Below are positions 6,095-11,816 of a DNA stretch of 11,816 bases, piece after piece. Both the position numbers and the translations under genes were made by a program. The notes under the pieces were generated by a model. That model was not told the origin of the DNA. It worked only from the letters and a program-made list of their open reading frames with translations, and did no database searches. Position 1 is the first letter of the stretch; the number at the start of each line of letters is the position of its first letter. Origin of the DNA: Flavobacteriaceae bacterium. GTDB lineage: Bacteria > Bacteroidota > Bacteroidia > Flavobacteriales > Flavobacteriaceae. The stretch is taken from positions 1 through 11,816 of the forward strand of contig CATEMS010000208.1 in the NCBI GenBank assembly GCA_949507465.1. The letters run 5' to 3'.

Positions 6095-6970
6095 ATGAGT
6101 AGAAACGATAACAAAGCAAAAGGAGCTGGCAAAGGACACAGTAGAAATGCAAAGTTTAAAAGCAATGATCGCAACGCGGGCTCAAAGCCTAGGGTTGGAA
6201 AATCTAGAACAGGTGAGATAAAAGCTAAGGTTGTTGCACCAAAACAAGCTGCCACAAAACATGCTGTGGTTGATGGTATTCGATTAAATAAATACATATC
6301 CAACAGTGGTATTTGTTCTCGAAGAGAGGCAGACACCTATATAGCTACTGGACTAGTTACTGTAAATGGTAAGATTATAAATCAAATGGGGTACAAGGTA
6401 AAACTTGAAGATGATGTTCGATTTGATGGTCGTCGTCTAAACCCAGAACCCATGTCTTATGTATTGTTAAATAAGCCAAAAGGCTTTGCAACCACTACAA
6501 GTGAAAGCAAGGGGAACACTGTTATGGATTTAGTAGCTAACGCCTCCTCTGGACGTATTACTCCTATTGGTAGGTTGGGTAGAAATGCTACAGGACTCTT
6601 GTTTTTTACCAATGATGATAAACTTAAAGAAAAGCTGAGTAAAAAAGGAATGGAGAGACTGTTTCATATTGCCTTAGATAAAAACTTGAAAGCTGCAGAT
6701 TTAAAAGAAATTTCTGATGGAATACAGATTGGAGCAAAGAAAATTCAGATCGAAGAAATAAGCTACGTTGACAACAAACCAAAAAAGGAAGTAGGATTAA
6801 AAATAAAGCACATGGGCAATAGTGTGATTCGTGAAATTTTCGATCATTTAGGCTATAATATTTTGCGTTTAGATTGTGTTACCTTGGCACATTTAACCAA
6901 AAAAGATCTTCCAAGAGGACGCTGGAAAACACTCAGCAAAGAAGAATTAGAACTTTTTTCTATGCTCTAA
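6095..6970 (+). CDS. RsuA/RluB-family pseudouridine synthase-like protein lacking the catalytic Asp
   Basis: A 291-residue protein of the RsuA/RluB/RluE/RluF family, which normally isomerises a specific rRNA uridine. Residues 1-60 are a basic, Lys/Arg/Gly/Asn-rich, probably disordered tail. Residues 62-110 form an S4 RNA-binding domain (IRLNKYISNSGICSRREAD). The synthase domain begins at SYVLLNKPKGF (121-131). The signature that in active enzymes reads GRLDxNTxGLLLLTND reads GRLGRNATGLLFFTND here (159-174): G162 (codon GGT, 6578-6580) stands where the catalytic aspartate belongs. The usual motif tyrosine is F190, and the C-terminal R-R-M and L-x-R elements are altered (VIREIF, LRLDC). The fold is complete, so this is not a truncation. 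Either it is an inactive RNA-binding relative, it uses another residue, or the base is a sequence error (GAT to GGT is one change). It has its own probable promoter. Confidence 0.88.
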   Translation: MSRNDNKAKGAGKGHSRNAKFKSNDRNAGSKPRVGKSRTGEIKAKVVAPKQAATKHAVVDGIRLNKYISNSGICSRREADTYIATGLVTVNGKIINQMGYKVKLEDDVRFDGRRLNPEPMSYVLLNKPKGFATTTSESKGNTVMDLVANASSGRITPIGRLGRNATGLLFFTNDDKLKEKLSKKGMERLFHIALDKNLKAADLKEISDGIQIGAKKIQIEEISYVDNKPKKEVGLKIKHMGNSVIREIFDHLGYNILRLDCVTLAHLTKKDLPRGRWKTLSKEELELFSML

Positions 6971-6979
6971 AATCCAGAT

Positions 6980-7009
6980 AAACAAGTTTGGGTGTTTTAA
7001 GCCTTGTTT
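6980..7009. terminator. Probable bidirectional terminator between convergent genes
   Basis: AAACAAG (6980-6986) and CTTGTTT (7003-7009) make a perfect 7-bp stem with a 16-nt loop. On the plus strand it runs into TTT (7010-7012); on the minus strand it is followed by TTTAT. It lies between the stop of the pseudouridine synthase-like gene (6970) and, overlapping by a few codons, the end of the leftward mannosyltransferase gene, the expected place for a shared terminator. The large loop lowers confidence. Confidence 0.45.
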
Positions 7010-8319
7010 TTTATGTAGTTTTTAATCAATAGCTCCCACACAGCAACACTGATCACCACGCCATATTCCATAGCTACCAGTAGCAGGTTTTCTTGATAGC
7101 CCTCAAGGCCATAAGCACTGTAACTAAAACAAATCATAAAGCTCCACACCAGCGCAAATTTATATTTAGTAAACACACTAAGAAGCACTGCAGTTGCAAT
7201 ATACCAGGGGTGTACTGTTGTTGCTAATAACAGGTATACAGATACCGCCAGTAGCATACCCGTAATTAGGTTTTGTGTGGTATTGTATTTTCTAACTAAA
7301 GAAAGCAACACCACACAAATAAAAACCACTATGGGTAAAATGAGCCCAACTGTGGCGATGATATTCCAACCAACGGTTTGATATCCAATCCAACGTATGA
7401 TATAATATACACTTGCATTAAATTCAAAATTTTGAAACCACAAACCAATAGTTGTGCTATAATTGGAAATAAAAGTCTTGGAGCTAAAGGGAACGAAACA
7501 AAGTAGTATGGTGGTAAGGGTTACCCAATAAAATTTTTTCATTTTCCAGAAACCTTTGCCAAAGAGGCCTTTTGGGGTAAAATATTTATAAAAAAGGGGC
7601 AAAAATAGTAAAGGCAACAACTTCACAGAAACAGAAACTCCCAAAGCTATTGCCGCCTGGACCCATTTTTTTGTATCTAGCAGATACAATGCCCAAATAA
7701 CAAAAAAGAGCATCACTCCCTCAAAGTGCAAATTTCCGGTAAGTTCTATGATGATACATGGATTTAAGAAATACCAAAAAATATGTTCTACGGGTAGTTT
7801 GAGCCTCTCTAGTAGTTTTTTTCCGAAATATAAGATGCCTATATCAGCCCCAATAATTAGCACGCGCATCCCAATTACAGATCCAAGGATTGAGTTTTTT
7901 GCAAACCAGGCTGCTAGGGCAAAACACAATTGATTAACTGGGGGATAATTACTGTAGTGGCTTGCGTTTAGATCACCCATGCCTTGGATAAAAATTTTGG
8001 CATTTGAGATGGTATCTAGAGAAATTAAACCTTGGGCTATATCAGATCCATTTGCTAGTTGCTCTGGAGTAAATACATAGGGATTTATCCCTAATACAAG
8101 GAGTCTGCCATCCCAAATAAAACGGTAAAAATCTTGAGAAAGGTTTGGTATAGCAGGCAAAAACACCACTCTGGCTGTAACGCCAAGAAGGGCCCATACC
8201 CAAAAATTAAAAGTTGTGTTTTGAATAATTTTCCAGGCCCCGAAAAACAATCCAGTGTATAAAAGTAGCAGGTTTAAAAAGTCACTACGTTCTAAAAAAT
8301 AGGCAAAAAGGAAATACAA
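6997..8319 (-). CDS. GT-C type polytopic mannosyltransferase-like protein (DUF2029/GT87-like), start uncertain
   Basis: A 440-residue integral membrane protein with about eleven to thirteen hydrophobic helices and an early extracytoplasmic loop with acidic residues (D63 and D70 in LSQDFYRFIWDGRLL, followed by GINPYVFTP). Other features: YPPVNQ (125-130), NLHFEGVM (196-203), VSVKLLPLLFLPL (230-242) and TTVHPWYI (367-374). This layout is that of GT-C transferases that use polyprenyl-phosphate sugars, often annotated as mannosyltransferase in Bacteroidota; donor and acceptor are inferred only. The TTG at 8319 is the first standard start codon, but the frame stays open upstream to a TAA at 8397-8395. 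The 25 extra codons (starting NPTQIIKYLLPYK) look like a natural N-terminus and complete the first helix. An ATG at 8395-8393 is out of frame by one base. It follows the PD40 lipoprotein gene in the same direction, and its end overlaps a terminator hairpin. Confidence 0.85.
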   Translation of the reverse strand: MYFLFAYFLERSDFLNLLLLYTGLFFGAWKIIQNTTFNFWVWALLGVTARVVFLPAIPNLSQDFYRFIWDGRLLVLGINPYVFTPEQLANGSDIAQGLISLDTISNAKIFIQGMGDLNASHYSNYPPVNQLCFALAAWFAKNSILGSVIGMRVLIIGADIGILYFGKKLLERLKLPVEHIFWYFLNPCIIIELTGNLHFEGVMLFFVIWALYLLDTKKWVQAAIALGVSVSVKLLPLLFLPLFYKYFTPKGLFGKGFWKMKKFYWVTLTTILLCFVPFSSKTFISNYSTTIGLWFQNFEFNASVYYIIRWIGYQTVGWNIIATVGLILPIVVFICVVLLSLVRKYNTTQNLITGMLLAVSVYLLLATTVHPWYIATAVLLSVFTKYKFALVWSFMICFSYSAYGLEGYQENLLLVAMEYGVVISVAVWELLIKNYIKNKA

Positions 8320-8416
8320 TAACAGACTCCCTATACCGGGGATTAGAATCGATTTGTATGGGAGCAGGTATTTGATTATTTGTGTTGGATTACATTAGGC
8401 CCAGTAGTGTATTTTA

Positions 8417-9574
8417 TTAATCTTGCCACTGAGCAATAAATAAATTGGTGTCTCTACCGCCTCCATTGTTTCTATTAGAGGAAAAAGCTAAGTATTTACC
8501 ATCATTGCTAAAAACAGGAAAGGCATCAAAAGTTTCCCCATGGGTTACTCGTTCTAAGTTTTTGCCGTCAAGGTCTATTAAATACAAGTTAAAAGGAAAC
8601 CCTCGTTCTGCCTCGTGGTTGCTGCTAAATAAAATTTTATTTCCACTGGGATGAAAAAATGGACTCCAGTTTGCATTGCCTAAATTGGTAAGTTGTTTTA
8701 GATTGCTTCCATCTGCATCACAAATATATAATTCCATGTCTACAGGTTCTACAAGCCCATCTGCTAGCAGGTCTTTGTATTTTTTAATTTCGGAGGGAGT
8801 TTTTGGTCGTGAGGATCTAAATATTAATTTAGTCCCATCTGGTGAGAAAAATGCGCCCCCATCATACCCTAGTTCATTGGTGATTTGCTTTACATCGCTA
8901 CCATCAATATTCATGGTATAGAGCTCTAGATCACCACTTCGGGTTGAGGTGAATACAATTTTATCTCCCATTGGAGACACTGTGGCCTCTGCGTCATAAC
9001 CAGGCTCTGTGGTTAGCTGTGCTGTGATATTGCCTTGTAAATCTGCCACAAAAATATCAAAGCTATCATAGACAGGCCATACATAATTTCCATTTTTCCT
9101 AAGGGGTACCTCTGGGCAATTTTCATCAACTAGATGGGTGCTTCCATACACATAATGTTTGTTGTCTGGCAAGAAATAAGCGCAGGTTGTTCTTCCCATT
9201 CCAGTTGATATCATTGGCGGTTTGGTATCTTTAAAGGTTTGCTGGGCATCCATTAAAAACATTTGGTCACATCCTACATCCCAATTTTTATAATTAGATT
9301 GAAAAACCAATTGTTTGTCATCAAAACTCCAATAAGCCTCAGCGTTATCTCCGCCAAAGGTTACTTGACGTATGTTTTTAAGATGTACCTCTTCTGGATA
9401 TATGAGTGTGTCTTGTGTTATAGGGTCTAAGACAGTTTCTCGAACACCACCCGTTACACTTAGTTTTTTGTTTACTGACGAAGTAGTAGGTGAGGTGGCT
9501 TGCTTTTTTTCTTGAGTATTGTTCTTACAAGAAAGTAGAAAACAAAAAATGGCTAGGGTAGTGAGGTATCTCAT
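8417..9574 (-). CDS. PD40 beta-propeller lipoprotein (TolB-like)
   Basis: A 385-residue lipoprotein. Residues 1-16 are a signal peptide with lipobox LLSC; C16 is the predicted lipidated cysteine. The following KNNTQ is not an acidic surface-export signal, so a periplasm-facing outer- or inner-membrane anchor is more likely, though this is uncertain. After a low-complexity linker (17-40), the rest is a PD40/WD40-like propeller, with repeats recognisable as 'xxSPxGxxIxFxSxRxGxxxLY' units around 78-92, 195-219, 240-256, 300-318 and 350-368. Cysteines 102, 131 and 153 could form a disulfide in the periplasm. No enzymatic motif is seen, so a binding or scaffold role is inferred. It is divergent from an M28 peptidase lipoprotein across 30 bp, suggesting joint function, and precedes the mannosyltransferase-like gene on the same strand. 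The ATG at 9574 is required for the signal peptide. Confidence 0.9.
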   Translation of the reverse strand: MRYLTTLAIFCFLLSCKNNTQEKKQATSPTTSSVNKKLSVTGGVRETVLDPITQDTLIYPEEVHLKNIRQVTFGGDNAEAYWSFDDKQLVFQSNYKNWDVGCDQMFLMDAQQTFKDTKPPMISTGMGRTTCAYFLPDNKHYVYGSTHLVDENCPEVPLRKNGNYVWPVYDSFDIFVADLQGNITAQLTTEPGYDAEATVSPMGDKIVFTSTRSGDLELYTMNIDGSDVKQITNELGYDGGAFFSPDGTKLIFRSSRPKTPSEIKKYKDLLADGLVEPVDMELYICDADGSNLKQLTNLGNANWSPFFHPSGNKILFSSNHEAERGFPFNLYLIDLDGKNLERVTHGETFDAFPVFSNDGKYLAFSSNRNNGGGRDTNLFIAQWQD

Positions 9575-9581
9575 ATTTCAG

Positions 9582-9589
9582 TAATTTTG
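9582..9589 (+). promoter_or_regulatory. -7 box for the M28 peptidase gene
   Basis: TAATTTTG matches TAnnTTTG perfectly. Transcription would begin near 9596, about 9 nt before the ATG at 9605. It overlaps the palindrome at 9585-9596 and faces the opposing box at 9592-9599. No clear -33 element was found. Confidence 0.45.
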
Positions 9590-9596
9590 TACAAAA
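9585..9596. promoter_or_regulatory. 12-bp palindrome between divergent lipoprotein genes
   Basis: TTTTGTACAAAA is a perfect palindrome placed centrally in the 30-bp divergent spacer, and it includes the TTTG part of both -7 boxes. It could be an operator for a dimeric regulator, or simply result from the two boxes facing each other; the sequence alone cannot decide. Confidence 0.35.
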
Positions 9597-9599
9597 ATA
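9592..9599 (-). promoter_or_regulatory. -7 box for the PD40 lipoprotein gene
   Basis: Read on the minus strand this is TATTTTTG, a perfect TAnnTTTG match. Transcription would start near 9585, about 10 nt before the ATG at 9574. The predicted start of each promoter falls in or next to the other's -7 box. Confidence 0.45.
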
Positions 9600-9604
9600 A
9601 GGAT

Positions 9605-10843
9605 ATGCGTTTAGTTATTATAGGATTGATGGTGCTCTTTGTTGTTTCTTGCCAACAACCACCAGTTAAGAAAGTAACCATAAAACAAGATGTGGCTGTT
9701 TTGGCCGCAGATGAAATGGGAGGCAGACAAACAGGTACCCCCGGCGAGCTACTAGCTGCTGCATACATTACAAAACGTTTTTCTGACATTGGATTAACCC
9801 CAAAGGGGATGGAAGGAACTTTTACCCAAACATTTTCTTTTACTCCAAGTGCAAATCCTCATGAGCAGTCAGAATTTACAAACATTCAAGAAGATGGCTC
9901 TGTTACAGGTACCAATGTCATTGGATATATAGACAACAATGCCTCAACTACTGTGATTATAGGTGCACATTACGATCATTTAGGCATGGGAGGTGAGGGC
10001 TCTTTAGATAGAGAAAAACCTGCCATACATAACGGTGCAGATGACAATGCAAGTGGTGTTGCCATACTGTTAGCCCTTGCCCATAGCTTGAAACATCAAT
10101 CCCCTACCATCACTCAAAATAATTATCTGTTTATGGCATTTTCTGGTGAGGAAATGGGCCTGCTTGGATCTAATTATTTTGTAAAAACACCAACCATTGA
10201 TACCAAAAAGGTAAGTTACATGATAAACATGGATATGGTAGGTAGGCTCAATAAAGAGCAAACTCTTGCAGTCTATGGAGTGGGTACATCATCTATTTTT
10301 AAACAAACCTTGTTTGCTAACAACGATCAGGGCTTAACAATCAATGAGCATCAAAGTGGTGTTGGCCCCAGTGATCATACTTCTTTTTATCTTGCAGATA
10401 TCCCTGTATTGCATTTTTTTACAGGACAACACGCAGATTACCATAAACCCAGTGATGATACCGAGAAACTAAACTACCAAGGTATGGAACGTATCTCAAA
10501 CTATATTCTTAACATCATTACAGATTTAGATGATGCAGGCCAATTGGTCTTTAAAAAGACTAAAAATGAAAGTGAAGAGGTGCCCATGTTTAAAGTTGCA
10601 TTAGGCGTTGTGCCAGATTATTTATTTAACGGAGAAGGTATGCGCATTGATGGAGTGAGTGAAGGCAAACCAGCTCAAAAAGCAAAACTGCAACGCGGAG
10701 ATATTGTTGTAAAACTGGGTACAATGAACACCCCAGATATGATGTCTTACATGAAAGCCTTAGCAAGTTTTGAAGAAGGGGCAACCACAACAGTAACAGT
10801 CAATAGAAATGGCAAACTTATAGAGCGAGAGGTAACGTTTTAA
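9605..10843 (+). CDS. M28-family metallopeptidase lipoprotein with C-terminal PDZ domain
   Basis: A 412-residue di-zinc aminopeptidase-type enzyme. Residues 1-16 are a lipoprotein signal with lipobox VVSC (C16), so it is probably anchored on the periplasmic side. By comparison with Streptomyces griseus aminopeptidase, the zinc ligands and catalytic residues are all present: H122 (IIGAHYDHLG), D147 (GADDNASG), E182 catalytic and E183 ligand (SGEEMGLLG), D210 (INMDMVG) and H280 (DYHKPSDD). Residues about 330-410 form a PDZ-like domain (VSEGKPAQKAKLQRGDIVVKL, split here: VSEGKPAQKA at 351-360 and LQRGDIVVKL at 362-371). I chose the ATG at 9605 because it starts the signal peptide directly; a TTG 18 nt upstream is part of the -7 box. 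Substrates are probably peptides, but M28 proteins also include glutaminyl cyclase-like members. It is divergent from the PD40 lipoprotein and converges with the glycosyltransferase 12 bp downstream. Confidence 0.93.
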   Translation: MRLVIIGLMVLFVVSCQQPPVKKVTIKQDVAVLAADEMGGRQTGTPGELLAAAYITKRFSDIGLTPKGMEGTFTQTFSFTPSANPHEQSEFTNIQEDGSVTGTNVIGYIDNNASTTVIIGAHYDHLGMGGEGSLDREKPAIHNGADDNASGVAILLALAHSLKHQSPTITQNNYLFMAFSGEEMGLLGSNYFVKTPTIDTKKVSYMINMDMVGRLNKEQTLAVYGVGTSSIFKQTLFANNDQGLTINEHQSGVGPSDHTSFYLADIPVLHFFTGQHADYHKPSDDTEKLNYQGMERISNYILNIITDLDDAGQLVFKKTKNESEEVPMFKVALGVVPDYLFNGEGMRIDGVSEGKPAQKAKLQRGDIVVKLGTMNTPDMMSYMKALASFEEGATTTVTVNRNGKLIEREVTF

Positions 10844-10855
10844 ATATCATCTCAA

Positions 10856-11816
10856 CTAAGCTTTACTTAGCAAGCTTTTAAAGAACACATATCCAAAACC
10901 CAAACACAGCATTAGGTGAAATGGAAACAATCCAAAATCACCCCCCTGATCACCTACCACAAAGGCAGCGTACAACCCAAAAGCGAAATAGCCCATTAAC
11001 ATACCTTCAAAAATAACATGTGTTGAAATATTGTTTTTCAGGTATTTGTTTCCCTTCCATGAATCTCTTAGTGCGTTAATGTTAAATTTTGGAGTTCGAA
11101 CAAAATCACTTTTCTTACCCATATGGCCCTCAATTACTGCAATGGTATTGTGCAGAGAAAAACCCATGGCTACAGAGAAAAAAGCAAAAAACATTCCGGT
11201 ATATCTTGCAAACTGTTTGAACCCTCCACCATTGATAGATTTGTAGGTATACCAGTAACAAACAAAGAAAATAAGGGTGCTTATCACAAAGAAGCTCATG
11301 ACAATGAAATAGCCTTTTAGATGCTCGTATTCATTTTTAATATACAACATAGGAATGCTTAAAATAGCGACCAAAAAGATATTTAAAAACATAGTGCTAT
11401 TTAGTAAGTGAAGCACACTATGTATTTTAGTTTTCAAGGACACATTGGTACTTGCTAAGACACGTCTAGACATTTTTTGATAATTTTCTGCGCCTCCTTT
11501 ATTCCATCTAAATTGCTGTGATCGAGCAGCGCTTATCACAACGGGTAATTCTGCTGGTGTTTCTACCTCTTCTAAGTATTTAAATTTCCAGCTTTTTAAC
11601 TGCGCTCTGTAACTAAGGTCAAGGTCTTCTGTTAGGGTGTCTCCTTCCCAGTTTCCAGCATCCAATATACAGGTACGTCTCCAGACGCCTGCTGTTCCGT
11701 TAAAGTTAATGAAATGCCCTTTGCTATTTCTTCCCACCTGCTCTAGGGTAAAATGCGCATCAAGTGCAAAGGCTTGCACTTTTGTAAGCAGGGAGTAATT
11801 TTTATTTATATGCCCC
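10856..11816 (-). CDS. Family 2 membrane glycosyltransferase, C-terminal part (5' end beyond window)
   Basis: The C-terminal 319 or so residues of a processive-type GT2 (cellulose synthase-like/GT2) membrane glycosyltransferase. The frame is open to the right edge; the first visible residues (GHINKNYSLLTKVQAF) continue upstream of the GTG at 11779, so that codon is not a start. Catalytic-core motifs from the GTG-numbered sequence: TED at about 50-52 (LTEDLDLSYRAQ), supplying the general base, and Q(Q/R)xRW as QQFRW at about 88-92, binding the acceptor end. Before these, LDAHFTLEQVGRN and NFNGTAGVWRR form the acceptor-side block. Then come about five membrane helices, ending in GFGYVFFKSLLSKA. 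The N-terminal half with the DxD motif lies outside the window. Product unknown; an envelope or exopolysaccharide/glycolipid role is inferred. It converges with the M28 peptidase gene. Confidence 0.9.
   Translation of the reverse strand, partial: GHINKNYSLLTKVQAFALDAHFTLEQVGRNSKGHFINFNGTAGVWRRTCILDAGNWEGDTLTEDLDLSYRAQLKSWKFKYLEEVETPAELPVVISAARSQQFRWNKGGAENYQKMSRRVLASTNVSLKTKIHSVLHLLNSTMFLNIFLVAILSIPMLYIKNEYEHLKGYFIVMSFFVISTLIFFVCYWYTYKSINGGGFKQFARYTGMFFAFFSVAMGFSLHNTIAVIEGHMGKKSDFVRTPKFNINALRDSWKGNKYLKNNISTHVIFEGMLMGYFAFGLYAAFVVGDQGGDFGLFPFHLMLCLGFGYVFFKSLLSKA
10858..10877. terminator. Weak hairpin at the convergent ends of the M28 and GT2 genes
   Basis: AAGCTT at 10858-10863 and 10872-10877 can pair as a 6-bp stem with an 8-nt loop, 14 nt after the peptidase stop codon; only four Ts follow. 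A competing CTAAG/CTTAG stem (10856-10860, 10866-10870) overlaps it. It lies over the last codons of the opposing gene. The site is suitable but the signal is poor. Confidence 0.28.

Noticed and set aside
6088..6336. Minus-strand frame opposite the N-terminal tail of the pseudouridine synthase-like gene
   Set aside because: It arises from the repetitive Lys/Gly-rich codons; its Pro/Leu/Phe composition looks like an antisense shadow.
9587..9604. TTG start six codons upstream for the M28 peptidase
   Set aside because: It lies within the -7 promoter box and would put charged residues before a signal peptide that begins well at the ATG at 9605.
11031..11320. Two overlapping plus-strand frames opposite the glycosyltransferase
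   Set aside because: Both are antisense to conserved membrane helices of the GT2 gene and show no family features.
11777..11779. GTG as start of the glycosyltransferase
   Set aside because: The frame continues to the edge with conserved residues (NYSLLT) upstream, and essential N-terminal GT2 motifs are still missing, so the gene is truncated by the window.

Overview
The window looks like chromosomal DNA of a member of the Bacteroidota, most likely the Flavobacteriaceae. The reasons are the low GC content, the near absence of Shine-Dalgarno sequences, several TAnnTTTG-type -7 promoter boxes, the gene families present (an archaeal-type UbiA prenyltransferase, a PD40 lipoprotein, a Q/RxRW glycosyltransferase) and a mevalonate isoprenoid route. 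I cannot name the genus. No tRNA, rRNA, CRISPR array, insertion sequence or phage gene was seen.

Positions 1-5970, all on the plus strand: the 3' end of tsaB (tRNA t6A modification); an HI0933/BaiN-type flavoprotein with a GTG start; then an isoprenoid block made of diphosphomevalonate decarboxylase, a mevalonate-kinase-like GHMP kinase and a UbiA-family prenyltransferase resembling digeranylgeranylglyceryl phosphate synthase. A true (branch 1) nitrilase follows 46 bp behind the prenyltransferase.

Positions 6047-6970: a separately promoted RsuA/RluB-type pseudouridine synthase-like gene. Its otherwise recognisable signature has glycine where the family's catalytic aspartate should be. It converges, across a probable bidirectional terminator, with a minus-strand unit: a PD40 beta-propeller lipoprotein (8417-9574) followed 21-76 nt downstream (depending on the start chosen) by a multi-spanning GT-C mannosyltransferase-like protein (6997-8319). 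The latter has no standard start codon for its natural N-terminus, apparently because of one extra base next to an ATG.

Positions 9575-9604 are a 30-bp divergent intergenic region with two face-to-face -7 boxes overlapping a 12-bp palindrome. It drives the PD40 lipoprotein leftwards and an M28 metallopeptidase-PDZ lipoprotein rightwards. The peptidase gene meets, tail to tail, the C-terminal half of a membrane glycosyltransferase 2 gene that runs off the right edge.

Functionally, the left half is metabolic and RNA housekeeping (t6A, mevalonate to prenyl diphosphates and prenyl transfer), and the right half is cell envelope (lipid-anchored peptidase and propeller, two membrane glycosyltransferases). 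I do not see a wholly new multi-gene system. The best leads are the catalytic-residue loss in the pseudouridine synthase-like protein, the disrupted start of the mannosyltransferase, and the mevalonate/ether-lipid-like gene block.
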